A stretch of DNA of 39,827 nucleotides, taken from positions 1 through 39,827 of the forward strand of contig NZ_JANXMU010000005.1 of the NCBI RefSeq assembly GCF_025354435.1, read 5' to 3'. The position numbers and the translations under genes were made by a program. Under the pieces are notes generated by a model. The model was not told the DNA's origin, did no database searches, and worked only from the letters and a program-made list of their open reading frames with translations. This document shows, in pieces, positions 16,692 to 25,073 of this stretch. Each line of letters starts with the position of its first letter. Position 1 is the stretch's first letter. The stretch comes from Rhodoferax sp. (GTDB taxonomy: Bacteria; Pseudomonadota; Gammaproteobacteria; Burkholderiales; Burkholderiaceae_C).

Positions 16692-17402
16692 ATGAAGTAC
16701 GCGCTCGACTTCAGCACCCTGCTGCCCTACTGGCCGGTGTTTGTGAACGGGGCGTGGCTGACTCTGAAAATGACGGCGGTGGCCGTGGTGGTGGGCGTGG
16801 CGGTGGGCACGCTGGTGGCGTTTGCCAAGCGCAGCAAGGTCCAGCCTTTGTCTGGCATTTGCTCCGCCTACATCGAGGTAGTGCGCAACACGCCGTTTCT
16901 GGTGCAAATTTTTCTGCTGTACTTTGGTCTGGCCAGTGTGGGCATCCGCATGCCGACCTTTGTGGCCGCGGTGCTGGCCATGGTGATCAACATCGCCGCC
17001 TACGCCGCCGAGATCATCCGCGCCGGGCTGGAATCGGTCCCCAAGGGGCAGATCGAGGCGGCCGAATGCCTGGGCTTGTCGAAGTGGCGCATTGGCTGGC
17101 ACGTGATGCTGCAGCCGTCAATCGAAAAGGTCTACCCGGCGCTGACCAGCCAGTTTTTGCTGATGATGCAGGCATCGGCCATGGCCTCGCAGATCTCGGC
17201 CGAAGAGCTGACGGCGATTGCCAACACCGTGCAGTCCGATACCTTTCGTTCGCTAGAGACCTACATCGTGGTGGCAGCGCTGTACCTGGCGCTGTCGCTG
17301 GTGATCAAGCTGGTGACTGGGGTGCTGGGCGAGCTGGTCTTTCGCCGCCGCCGGGTGATCCGCCAGGCCGCCGCCCGCAACGCCAAAGTGGTAGCGGCAT
17401 GA
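16692..17402 (+). CDS. Polar amino-acid ABC transporter permease 1
   Basis: A 236-residue inner-membrane permease of the His/Glu/Gln/Arg/opine family. It shows the family signature YIEVVRNTPFLVQIFLLYFG and the EAA loop SVPKGQIEAAECLGLSKWRI. About five spans are visible. It opens a permease, permease, ATPase, binding protein operon; its TGA overlaps the second permease ATG. The palindrome at 16630 suggests control by a GntR-type repressor. Confidence 0.94.
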   Translation: MKYALDFSTLLPYWPVFVNGAWLTLKMTAVAVVVGVAVGTLVAFAKRSKVQPLSGICSAYIEVVRNTPFLVQIFLLYFGLASVGIRMPTFVAAVLAMVINIAAYAAEIIRAGLESVPKGQIEAAECLGLSKWRIGWHVMLQPSIEKVYPALTSQFLLMMQASAMASQISAEELTAIANTVQSDTFRSLETYIVVAALYLALSLVIKLVTGVLGELVFRRRRVIRQAAARNAKVVAA

Positions 17403-18052
17403 TGGGCAGCTTTACCCTGACCCACCTGCAGTATCTGTTCACCTCCATTGGCTGGACGCTGGTGCTGTCGGCCGTGGCCTTTGTGCTGGGCAGCGTGGGC
17501 GGCTTTGGGGTGATGCTGGCGCGCATTTCGCCGCGCCGCTGGCTGCGCTGGCTGGCGCTGGGCTACATCGAATGCATCCAGGGCATTCCGCTGCTGATTT
17601 TGCTGTTCATCGTGTACTTCGGGCTGTCGGTGTACGGCTATTCGCTGCCGTCGCTGGTAGCGGCCGGTATCGCCATGATGGTCTACGTGAGTGCCTACCT
17701 GGGCGACATCTGGCGCGGCTGCATCGATGCCATGCCCAAGCCGCAGTGGGAGGCAGCCGAGTGCCTGGCTTTCAGCCGCTGGCAGACGCTGCGCCTGGTG
17801 ATCATTCCGCAGGCGGTACGCCTGTCGCTGCCGCCCACCGTGGGCTTTTTGGTGCAGATCATCAAGATGACCTCGCTGGCCTCGGTGATCGGCTTTGTGG
17901 AGCTGACCCGCGCGGGCCAGATCATCAACAACTCGATCTTCCAACCGTTTCTGATCTTCACGATCGTGGGCGCGTTTTACTTTGCCCTGTGTTATCCGCT
18001 GTCGCGCTGGAGCAAAGCCATGGAGAAAAAACTGAATGTCGCCAATCGTTAA
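17399..18052 (+). CDS. Polar amino-acid ABC transporter permease 2
   Basis: A 217-residue partner permease with the same signatures (YIECIQGIPLLILLFIVYFG; MPKPQWEAAECLAFSRWQT). The frame is open back to 16754, but that stretch lies inside the first permease. The true start is ATG 17399 (or 17402), overlapping the upstream stop. The end overlaps the ATPase start by 17 nt, an unusually long but coherent overlap that supports coupled translation. Confidence 0.93.
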   Translation: MMGSFTLTHLQYLFTSIGWTLVLSAVAFVLGSVGGFGVMLARISPRRWLRWLALGYIECIQGIPLLILLFIVYFGLSVYGYSLPSLVAAGIAMMVYVSAYLGDIWRGCIDAMPKPQWEAAECLAFSRWQTLRLVIIPQAVRLSLPPTVGFLVQIIKMTSLASVIGFVELTRAGQIINNSIFQPFLIFTIVGAFYFALCYPLSRWSKAMEKKLNVANR

Positions 18053-18764
18053 GCTGGACCAGGTCTACAAAAGCTTCGGCTCCAACCAAGTCCTCAAAGG
18101 CGTTTCCTTCGAAGTCGCCAAAGGCGAAATGATCGCCATCATCGGGGCCAGCGGCTCGGGCAAAAGCACGGCGCTGCGCTGCATCGACCGGCTGGAGGTC
18201 ATCGACCAGGGCAGCATCGAAGTCTGCGGCATCCGCGTGGACAGCCCCACGGTGAACCTGAAGCAGCTGCGCCTGGAAGTGGGCATCGTGTTCCAGAGCT
18301 ACAACCTGTTTCCGCACCTCACGGTGGAAGAGAACATCTTGCTGGCCCTGCGCCACGTCAAAAAGCTGCCACGCGCCGAGGCCCACGCGGTCGCGCTGCG
18401 CGTGCTGGCGCAGGTGGGCCTGCAAGAAAAGGCCGGGGCCTACCCCGAGCAGTTATCCGGCGGGCAGCAACAGCGCGTGGCGATTGCCCGCTCGCTGGCG
18501 ATGTCGCCCAAGGTGATGCTGTTTGACGAAGTGACTTCGGCCCTGGACCCCCAGCTCACCGGCGAGGTGCTGCGTGTGATGGAAGACCTGGCCGCGGGCG
18601 GCATGACCATGCTGCTGGTGACACACGAAATGGCCTTCGCCAAGCGCGTGGCCGACCGCATCATCTACATGCACCACGGCAAGGTTTGGGAGGTGGGCGC
18701 AGGCGAGATGCTGGACGCACCCAAAACGCCCGAACTCAAAGCTTTTCTCGACAACGGCCTGTAA
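18036..18764 (+). CDS. Polar amino-acid ABC transporter ATP-binding protein (GlnQ type)
   Basis: A 242-residue ATPase with Walker A GASGSGKST (residues 37-45), Q-loop VFQSYNLFPH, signature LSGGQQQR, Walker B VMLFDEVTSALDP and H-loop THEM. Length and motifs match GlnQ/HisP. It energises uptake through the two permeases encoded just upstream. Confidence 0.96.
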   Translation: MSPIVKLDQVYKSFGSNQVLKGVSFEVAKGEMIAIIGASGSGKSTALRCIDRLEVIDQGSIEVCGIRVDSPTVNLKQLRLEVGIVFQSYNLFPHLTVEENILLALRHVKKLPRAEAHAVALRVLAQVGLQEKAGAYPEQLSGGQQQRVAIARSLAMSPKVMLFDEVTSALDPQLTGEVLRVMEDLAAGGMTMLLVTHEMAFAKRVADRIIYMHHGKVWEVGAGEMLDAPKTPELKAFLDNGL

Positions 18765-18795
18765 GCCTTTTTTCTATAACCACCCGGAGACAGAC

Positions 18796-19590
18796 ATGCA
18801 CACCACTTACTTCACCCGCACCGCCATCGCCGCCGTGCTCCTCGCCTGCGGCAGCCACGCCGCCCTGGCCGACCAGTTCGACGACATCAAAAAGGCGGGC
18901 AAGGTGCGCGTGGCCATCGCCATCGGCACGCCGCTGTTCAGTTTTGCCGATGCGAATCTGCAGCCCACCGGCTCGGATGTCGACACCGCCACCGAACTCG
19001 CCAAAGACCTGGGCGTGAAGCTGGAAATCGTGCCCATCACCACCGCGGCCCGCATCCCCACGCTGCAAGCACAGCGCGCGGACCTGGTGATCTCCAGCCT
19101 GTCGATCACCGAAGAGCGCGCCAAGGTGGTGGACTTCTCCATCCCCTACTCGGCCATCACCATCATGGTCGGCGCGCCCAAAGACATGAAGATCGCCAGC
19201 TACGCCGACCTGGCCGGTAAACGCATCGGCCTGACCCGCGCCACCACCAACGACAACCTGACCACCAAGGATGCCAAGGGCGCAGAAATCATGCGCTACG
19301 AGGACGACGCCACGCTGATCACCTCGGTGGTCACCGGCCAGGTGGACATCTTCTCCAGCACTCCGTCCAACATGGGCGAGATCAACAAACGCAGCCCCGG
19401 AAAAAACTTCGAAATGAAGTTCGCCCAGCTCGACTCCGGCCTGGGCATCACCATGAACAAGGGCGAACCCAAGCTCAAGGAATGGGTCAACGCCTGGGTC
19501 AACACCAACATCAAGAGCGGCAAGCTCAACACCATCTACAAGAAATACCATGGCCGGGATCTGCCGACCGCAGTGGTGAAGCCCGTTTGA
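18796..19590 (+). CDS. Polar amino-acid ABC transporter substrate-binding protein
   Basis: A 264-residue periplasmic binding protein of family 3. A signal peptide ends near residue 25 (GSHAALA). The family start KAGKVRVAIAIGTPLF follows, with RADLVISSLSITEERAKVVDFS later. CCGGAGAC just upstream gives a good ribosome site for ATG 18796. It ends the amino-acid operon and is followed by a palindromic terminator. The exact amino acid is not determinable. Confidence 0.94.
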   Translation: MHTTYFTRTAIAAVLLACGSHAALADQFDDIKKAGKVRVAIAIGTPLFSFADANLQPTGSDVDTATELAKDLGVKLEIVPITTAARIPTLQAQRADLVISSLSITEERAKVVDFSIPYSAITIMVGAPKDMKIASYADLAGKRIGLTRATTNDNLTTKDAKGAEIMRYEDDATLITSVVTGQVDIFSSTPSNMGEINKRSPGKNFEMKFAQLDSGLGITMNKGEPKLKEWVNAWVNTNIKSGKLNTIYKKYHGRDLPTAVVKPV

Positions 19591-19610
19591 TGGCGGGTTG
19601 AAAAACTCCT

Positions 19611-19661
19611 AAATCGATAGCTACTAGCGTAGGTAGTACCTGCGCTAGTAGCTATTTTTTT
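19611..19661 (+). repeat. Dispersed palindromic repeat, copy C, acting as terminator
   Basis: Two 19-nt arms (19617-19635 and 19637-19655) pair around a single central base with one G-T mismatch, and a run of seven T follows (19655-19661). It lies 26 nt after the binding protein stop and has the form of an intrinsic terminator. It is the most symmetrical copy of the family in the window. Confidence 0.85.
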
Positions 19662-19720
19662 ATATAAAAGGACGGTTGCTTGCACTGACCGCCCCCCTCC
19701 GTACGCGGCACAATCCCAGC

Positions 19721-22441
19721 ATGCCCCGCCCCCCTCCGCCGCCCCCCAGCCACGCCATCGCCGCCTGGGTCGATGCGCTGCGCAACCAGGCCGACGCGGC
19801 GACGCTGAAGGGCCTGCCCACCCTGGCCGACGCCGATGCGGCGCGGGTGATGGCCTTGCTGCGGATGGACGCGCTACCCGAAGTAGTCACAGCAGCTCCC
19901 GAGGCCGACCCCGGAACCGTCCACGGCCATTTCCACCCGCGCATCACCCTGCTCACCCTGGGCCGGGGCGACGGACTGCTCGGCCTGAAGCCCCAAGGCA
20001 AGCTGGGCCCGCGCGGCGACAGCGTGACATTGGCGCAAATCGAGTGGACCTACCGCACCGACGCGGGCCAGCGCTGGAACACACCCGCCCCCACTTCCAT
20101 CCTGAACAACCGCCCCGCCGCCGTGCAGGAGCTGTTCGACACCGGCGGCCCGGTGGTGCGGATGCAGCGCAACCTGGCGGCCGAGGCCGACGCCATGGAC
20201 CGCGTGTGGGAGATGGGCCTGGTGCCGGTGGCCGCGCACAGCTTCCAGTGGCGCAGCCGCGACGATAGGCCCGATCTGGGACCCGTGTGGACGCTGGCGC
20301 AAGAGGCTTTCTTTGGCGACTTCTGGGCCGAGCAGGTGCCGCGCCTGCAGGCCCAAGGCTGGGCGGTGGCCGTAAAACCCGGCTTCGCCCACGAGAGCGT
20401 GCCGGTGCAGCACTGGAAGCTGCTGGTCCACCCCGACACCGGCGAAATTGCCACCAAAGAACTGGCTGAGCCGCTGGTGCCACCCGGGCGTGGCGTGCAA
20501 AAGCTGCGCCTGCCCGAACGCGAAGGCGCGTGGCTGCTGAGTTTGGGCATTGAGATCGACGGCGAGACGCTGGACCTGGCCCCCATGCTGGCCAACCTGC
20601 TCCAGCGCGACAGCCGCTGGCTGCATGCGGACCAGATCGCCGCCATTGACGACCACGCGGTGATCAGCCTGCGCGCGCCCGGCGGCAGGCGTATCGACGC
20701 ACCGGCGGCACCGCTGAAGGCCATCGTCGGCGCGATGGTCGATTTGCTCACCGACCCGCTGCGCCACCAAAACAACGGCCTGCTGCGCCTGGGCGCGTGG
20801 GAGGCGCGGCGGCTGGAAATGCTGCGCGCCGGTCTACTGGACGCGCACCGCGTGGGGCCGCAGAACGCCTGGCAACTAGAGGGCGACCTGGGCCTGGCCA
20901 GCCTGGCCAAGCGCCTCAAAGCACTGGGCGCCCCCCAGCCCGTGGCCGCGCCCACGGGCCTGCAGGTGCAGTTGCGCCCCTACCAGCTCGAAGGCCTGGC
21001 CTGGCTGCAGTACCTGCGCGCCCACAGCCTGGGCGGCATCCTGGCCGACGACATGGGCCTGGGCAAAACTGCGCAGGCCCTCGCCCATGTGTTGGTGGAA
21101 AAACAGGCCGGTCGCCTGGACCTGCCCGCGCTGGTGGTGCTGCCCACCTCGCTGATCTTCAACTGGCAGGCCGAGGCCCGCCGCATGGCCCCAGGCCTGC
21201 GACTATTGACGTTGCAGGGGCCAGACCGCGCCACCTTGTTTGCGCAGATGCCTCAGCACGACTTGGTGCTGACCACCTACCCGCTGCTGTGGCGCGACAT
21301 GGATGCCTTGGCGGCACAGCGCTTCCATCTGGTGATCCTGGACGAAGCGCAGATGGTCAAAAACGCGGGCAGCCGCAGCGCCCGCGCCTTGCGCCGCCTG
21401 CAGACCCGCCACAGCCTGTGCCTGACCGGCACGCCGATGGAGAACCACCTAGGCGAGCTGTGGGCACAGTTTGACTGGCTGATGCCCGGCTTTTTGGGCG
21501 ATGCACGCCAGTTTGCCGCCCGCTGGCGCAAGCCCATCGAAGAGAACGGCGAAACCCTGCGCGCCGCCCTGCTGGCCCAGCGGGTGCGCCCCTTCATCCT
21601 GCGCCGCCGCAAGCAAGACGTGGCCAGCGAACTGCCACCGCGGACCGAAGTAATCCAGCGCGTGCAGCTGCAAGGCCAGCAGCGCGAGCTGTACGAGGGC
21701 GTGCGGGCGGCCGCCGACCTGCAGGTGCGCCGCGTGCTGGAGCGCCAGAGCTTCAACGGTGCCCAAGTCACCATCCTCGATGCACTGCTGAAACTGCGCC
21801 AGGTCTGCTGCGACCCGCACTTGCTCAAGGGTAAAAAGCCCGCCAAAACCATGGAACGCGCCAAGCTGGCGCTGCTGGCCGACATGCTGCCCGAAATGGT
21901 GGCCGAGGGGCGGCGGGTGCTGGTGTTTTCGCAGTTCACCGAGCTGCTGGCGCTGGTGGCCGAGCAGTTGGAGGTGCTGGAGCTGCCGTTTTTGAGCCTC
22001 ACCGGCAAAACCCCGCCCAAAGAGCGCGGCAGCGTGGTGCAGCGCTTCCAGGCGCAAGAGGTGCCCGTGCTGCTGCTCAGCCTGAAAGCCGGGGGCGTAG
22101 GCCTGAACCTCACCGCCGCCGACACCGTCATCCACATGGACCCGTGGTGGAACCCCGCCGTGGAAGAACAGGCCACCGCCCGCGCCCACCGCATCGGCCA
22201 GGACCAGCCGGTGTTCGTCTACAAACTGGTGGTGGAAGGCAGCATCGAAGAGCGCATGCTGGAGCTGCAGGCCCGCAAACTGGCACTGGCGAACAGCGTG
22301 CTGGGCCACGACGCGCAAGGCGGGTTGAAGTTTGATGCAGCCGATCTGGATGCGCTGCTGGCCCCGTTGGGCAGCATGGCAGCCGCCCAATCCCCAGAAG
22401 TAGCCGCTCGGCGCTGGGGTCGCACCGGCAGCCGGGCGTAA
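19721..22441 (+). CDS. SNF2/RapA-family DEAD-box helicase
   Basis: A 906-residue Swi2/Snf2 ATPase with about 420 N-terminal residues of unassigned function. Helicase motifs are in order: I DDMGLGKT (about 443-450), II DEAQ (about 540), III LTGTPMEN (about 567), V GVGLNLTAADTVIHMDPWWN (about 791-810) and VI ATARAHRIGQ. Such proteins translocate on duplex DNA and remodel protein-DNA complexes; the bacterial role is unclear. ATG 19721 is preferred; TTG 19676 would add 15 residues. The N-terminus has six consecutive prolines (residues 4-9), predicting EF-P-dependent translation. Confidence 0.93.
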   Translation: MPRPPPPPPSHAIAAWVDALRNQADAATLKGLPTLADADAARVMALLRMDALPEVVTAAPEADPGTVHGHFHPRITLLTLGRGDGLLGLKPQGKLGPRGDSVTLAQIEWTYRTDAGQRWNTPAPTSILNNRPAAVQELFDTGGPVVRMQRNLAAEADAMDRVWEMGLVPVAAHSFQWRSRDDRPDLGPVWTLAQEAFFGDFWAEQVPRLQAQGWAVAVKPGFAHESVPVQHWKLLVHPDTGEIATKELAEPLVPPGRGVQKLRLPEREGAWLLSLGIEIDGETLDLAPMLANLLQRDSRWLHADQIAAIDDHAVISLRAPGGRRIDAPAAPLKAIVGAMVDLLTDPLRHQNNGLLRLGAWEARRLEMLRAGLLDAHRVGPQNAWQLEGDLGLASLAKRLKALGAPQPVAAPTGLQVQLRPYQLEGLAWLQYLRAHSLGGILADDMGLGKTAQALAHVLVEKQAGRLDLPALVVLPTSLIFNWQAEARRMAPGLRLLTLQGPDRATLFAQMPQHDLVLTTYPLLWRDMDALAAQRFHLVILDEAQMVKNAGSRSARALRRLQTRHSLCLTGTPMENHLGELWAQFDWLMPGFLGDARQFAARWRKPIEENGETLRAALLAQRVRPFILRRRKQDVASELPPRTEVIQRVQLQGQQRELYEGVRAAADLQVRRVLERQSFNGAQVTILDALLKLRQVCCDPHLLKGKKPAKTMERAKLALLADMLPEMVAEGRRVLVFSQFTELLALVAEQLEVLELPFLSLTGKTPPKERGSVVQRFQAQEVPVLLLSLKAGGVGLNLTAADTVIHMDPWWNPAVEEQATARAHRIGQDQPVFVYKLVVEGSIEERMLELQARKLALANSVLGHDAQGGLKFDAADLDALLAPLGSMAAAQSPEVAARRWGRTGSRA

Positions 22442-22446
22442 GCCAT

Positions 22447-22465
22447 CGCTCTCAAAAAGAGAGCG
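22447..22465. terminator. Hairpin between convergent genes
   Basis: CGCTCTC and GAGAGCG form a perfect 7-bp stem with an AAAAA loop, 5 nt after the helicase stop. There is no T-run on the plus strand, so it is a weak or factor-dependent terminator at best. Confidence 0.45.
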
Positions 22466-22515
22466 CCTTACGTACTATGGATATACACAAGAGCCGTATT
22501 TCTTATAAATTTTGG

Positions 22516-23325
22516 CTACTTGGTTCGCCAGAGTTGGATGTTGGACTCGACCATTTTCTTCATCACACCCTGCTTGGCCAGGCTGTACATGGCTTTGGCC
22601 AGGGCCGCGCGCACTTCTGTGGTGTTGCAGGGGGATTTGTGCGACAGGGTCAGGTACAGGCTTTCGTTGCTCACTGGCACGTTCGCGGGCACCAGCCCGG
22701 TCATGGCAAATTTGGCGATGTAGGCCAGGCCGGGGTCTTCCTCGTACACCAGGTAATCCACCCGGCCCAGTTGCAGTATCTTGAAGGCCTGCTCCAGGCT
22801 GGGCACGGTGTTGATCTTGAGGTTCTTTTTGGCGTAGCGGTCGAAGTCCTCGCCAAAGCTGTTGTTGATTACCGTCATGCCCGACAGGCTCTTCAAGTCC
22901 GACCACTGGCGGTACTTCAGTGGGGCCGCCTGCCGCCCCCAGACCACTGAGCGGGTGTCGCGAAACGCCGGGTACACGTAGTCCATGTAGTCCAACCGCT
23001 CCACCGTGAAAAACGCCCCGGCAATCAGGTCGATGCGGCCCAGCCGGGCCTCTTCCTGCACCCGGGCCCAGGAGCCCACGTAACGCACCTCGATGGGGAT
23101 ACCGATCTCTTTGGCCACCATCTGCACCAGATCGGCATTAGCCCCCACCAGATGGCTGCCATCGGCACCGTCGCGCCACAGATACGGGGGATATTCGGGG
23201 TTGCCGGTGGCAACCAATTGTTTGCAGGCTTCGGCGGCCCACGCAGTATGGGCCAAGCCAACCAGCATGGCAGCCGGAACAACCAGGTGGCGCAGCAGGC
23301 TGCCAAGTACACAAGAAATACGCAT
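22516..23325 (-). CDS. Transporter substrate-binding domain protein (amino-acid type)
   Basis: A 269-residue periplasmic family-3 binding protein. The start at 23325 follows AAAGGA at good spacing and gives a signal peptide (AMLVGLAHTAWA, cleavage near residue 30). The frame is open to 23424, but the extension lacks a start signal. Typical motifs are ATGNPEYPPYLWRDG and LVGANADLVQMVAKEIGIPI. It shows the domain organisation of an amino-acid importer receptor, but no permease or ATPase is adjacent. It follows the dadA terminator on the same strand and has its own leader, so it is probably a separate transcription unit. Confidence 0.88.
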   Translation of the reverse strand: MRISCVLGSLLRHLVVPAAMLVGLAHTAWAAEACKQLVATGNPEYPPYLWRDGADGSHLVGANADLVQMVAKEIGIPIEVRYVGSWARVQEEARLGRIDLIAGAFFTVERLDYMDYVYPAFRDTRSVVWGRQAAPLKYRQWSDLKSLSGMTVINNSFGEDFDRYAKKNLKINTVPSLEQAFKILQLGRVDYLVYEEDPGLAYIAKFAMTGLVPANVPVSNESLYLTLSHKSPCNTTEVRAALAKAMYSLAKQGVMKKMVESNIQLWRTK

Positions 23326-23471
23326 GAACGTCCTTTCAGCCCGCAAGAAATGGACAAGCCGATGCTTGAAGCTTGCATGCAAGGCAAACCACAGTGGCAA
23401 GAAACGCGGACCGGCCCTCGCCATGTAACGGACTGTATCCGCTTCACGCCTCCTGGGTGCCTTTCAGGGTC

Positions 23472-23515
23472 CAAAAAAACGCCAAAAGCCCGGACCTGGG
23501 CCAGGGCCGGGCTTT
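23472..23515 (-). terminator. Intrinsic terminator after dadA
   Basis: Read on the minus strand, AAAGCCCGG and CCGGGCTTT form a 9-bp stem with an inner CCTGG/CCAGG pair, followed by TTTGGCG and a run of seven T. It lies 29 nt after the dadA stop. Confidence 0.85.
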
Positions 23516-23543
23516 ATGGAGCGTTCGGAACGTTACCAGCCGC

Positions 23544-24767
23544 TCAATGCGGCATGGCGCTGCCCACCATCGCCGCCACCATGTCGGCGGTGACGGCAGA
23601 CAAGGTCAGCCCCAGATGCCCATGGCCGGTGTTGTAGAACACGCCGGGCCGTTTGCCCGGGCCGACGCGTGGCATCAGGTTGGGCATCATGGGGCGCAGC
23701 CCGGCCCAGGGCACCACGCTTTCGGTGCGCACGCCAGGGAAGCACTGCTGCACCCATTCCACCAGCGGGCGGATGCGGTCGGCCCGGATGTCGCGGTTGT
23801 AGCCGTTGAATTCGGCCGTGCCCGCCACCCGAAAGCGCCCCAGCCCCAGGCGGCTGCTGACCAGCTTGGTTTCGTCGTCCAGCAGGCTGACCATGGGGGC
23901 CGATGCCTGGCTGTGCGCGTCGTCCAGGTTGACGGTGATGGAATAGCCCTTGACCGGGTAGATGTTGACCCGGTCCCCCAGCTGGGCGGCAATGCCGCGG
24001 CTGGCCGTGCCCGCACAGACAACCACACCGTCGAACACGCTGGTGTGGCTATCGGCACCGTCTTGCGCGGTGATGGTCACGGCCTTGCCGTCGCTTTTGA
24101 CGGTCTGGATGGCATGGCCGTAGCGGGTTTGCACGCCCAGGCGCTCGGCAGCAGCGGCCATGCCAGTGCTGAATTTGTGGATGTCGCCGGTGGTGTCGCT
24201 CTCGGTGAAGTAGCCGCCGTAGTAGTCGCCCGCCAGCGTGGGTTCAATGGCGCGCATCTCTAGCGGGGTCACGGCGCGGCGGTCTAGACCGCCCTGGGCC
24301 AACAGCTTGGAGACCTTGCCCGCATGCACAAAGTTGCCCTTGTCGCGGTAAATGTGCAGGATGCCTTCGCGCTTGTGGTCAAAGTCCAGGCCCTCCTCGG
24401 CGGCCCAGGCATCCAGGTGCTGGCGCGCGGCCATCGCCAGGCGAGTGGTTTCAATGGTGTTTTTTTCGTACTGCGGGATGGCGGCGATGAACTCGGCAAA
24501 CCAGGCCATCTTGTGCCAGCTGGGCTTGGGGTTGACCAGCAGCGGCGCATCGCTGCGCAGCATCCACTTCACACCCTTGAGCACCGTGGACCAGTGGTTC
24601 CACACCTCGGCGTTGGACACCGAGAACTGCCCGCCATTGGCAAACGAGGTTTCCATGGCGGCGTAGCGGTGTTTTTCGAATAAGGTGACGGCATAACCGC
24701 GTTTGGCCAAAGCGTAGGCCGTGGTTACGCCCGTGATACCGCCGCCGATAACAGCGAATTTTTTCAT
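23544..24767 (-). CDS. dadA: DadA-like FAD-dependent D-amino-acid/glycine dehydrogenase
   Basis: A 407-residue FAD oxidoreductase of the DadA family, which deaminates amino acids to 2-oxoacids and passes electrons to the respiratory chain. The FAD-binding turn is FAVIGGGITGVTTAYALAKRG at the N-terminus; the FANGGQFSVSNAEVW motif is typical of DadA; the C-terminal FAD contact is YNTGHGHLGLTLSAVTADMV. GGAAG lies 7 nt before ATG 24767. Expression is apparently controlled by the glycine riboswitch upstream, suggesting glycine, rather than or as well as D-amino acids, as a relevant substrate. Single gene with its own terminator. Confidence 0.9.
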   Translation of the reverse strand: MKKFAVIGGGITGVTTAYALAKRGYAVTLFEKHRYAAMETSFANGGQFSVSNAEVWNHWSTVLKGVKWMLRSDAPLLVNPKPSWHKMAWFAEFIAAIPQYEKNTIETTRLAMAARQHLDAWAAEEGLDFDHKREGILHIYRDKGNFVHAGKVSKLLAQGGLDRRAVTPLEMRAIEPTLAGDYYGGYFTESDTTGDIHKFSTGMAAAAERLGVQTRYGHAIQTVKSDGKAVTITAQDGADSHTSVFDGVVVCAGTASRGIAAQLGDRVNIYPVKGYSITVNLDDAHSQASAPMVSLLDDETKLVSSRLGLGRFRVAGTAEFNGYNRDIRADRIRPLVEWVQQCFPGVRTESVVPWAGLRPMMPNLMPRVGPGKRPGVFYNTGHGHLGLTLSAVTADMVAAMVGSAMPH

Positions 24768-24788
24768 GATGAGACTTCCAAAACGTCA

Positions 24789-24832
24789 ACAGGGGGATAG
24801 CAACAAACGTGCGCGGCTATCGCCCCCTCTGT
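24789..24832 (-). promoter_or_regulatory. Candidate expression-platform hairpin of the glycine riboswitch
   Basis: On the minus strand GGGGG-C-GATAGC pairs with GCTATCCCCC, with a 14-nt loop and one bulge, and ACAG/TGT extend the stem. The 5' arm includes the closing strand of aptamer 2 (ACAGA), so the two structures are mutually exclusive. The hairpin ends 10 nt before the dadA ribosome site. No strong U-run follows, so control may be translational or Rho-based. Confidence 0.55.
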
Positions 24833-24932
24833 TTTGGACCTGAGAGATTCACGACTGGTCGTTCTTTTGAACGGCCAAATCGCTTGCTCCTGCGGTGAGC
24901 CGGGTGACGAAACCCAGCTGCTCTTCAGATGA
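24826..24932 (-). promoter_or_regulatory. Glycine riboswitch, second aptamer
   Basis: The minus strand carries the conserved parts in order: TCTGAAGAG, a hairpin closed by AGC/GCT, CACCGCAGGAGCAAG (24883-24897), a CGTTC/GAACG hairpin, GTGAATCTCTCAGG (24839-24852) and closing ACAGAG. This is the standard glycine aptamer core. The closing P1 is short (about 4-5 bp). Confidence 0.9.
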
Positions 24933-25043
24933 AATGTGACTCACCCCCAGGCTGCAGTGCTGCGCATCTTTCGCCACCCCCTTGCAGGGGGCAACACCAG
25001 CAGTCTGGCAAAGCCAGTTCTGCGGTGTTTCAGGAAAGTGCAT
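24849..25043 (-). CDS. Possible leader ORF inside the glycine riboswitch
   Basis: A 64-codon frame with ATG at 25043 preceded by AAAGG at 6-nt spacing. It begins in the linker between the two aptamers, crosses both linker hairpins and most of aptamer 2, and stops at the TGA inside the conserved GTGAATCTCTC core. The peptide (MHFPETPQNWLCQTAG...) resembles no family I know and is not glycine-rich. It may be chance, since it overlaps structured RNA. Confidence 0.25.
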   Translation of the reverse strand: MHFPETPQNWLCQTAGVAPCKGVAKDAQHCSLGVSHISSEEQLGFVTRLTAGASDLAVQKNDQS

Positions 25044-25073
25044 GCTCTACCTTTAACCGGCGGGGAGTCCAAT
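24933..25073 (-). other. Structured linker between the two glycine aptamers
   Basis: About 141 nt separate the aptamers. It holds a 37-nt hairpin (24993-25029, outer stem AACACC/GGTGTT, inner GCAG/CTGC and CTGGC/GCCAG) and a CCCCC/GGGGG hairpin (24977-24991). Linkers in tandem glycine riboswitches are usually only about 10 nt. The paired hairpins look like an inserted REP-type element, although I cannot count copies elsewhere. Confidence 0.7.
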
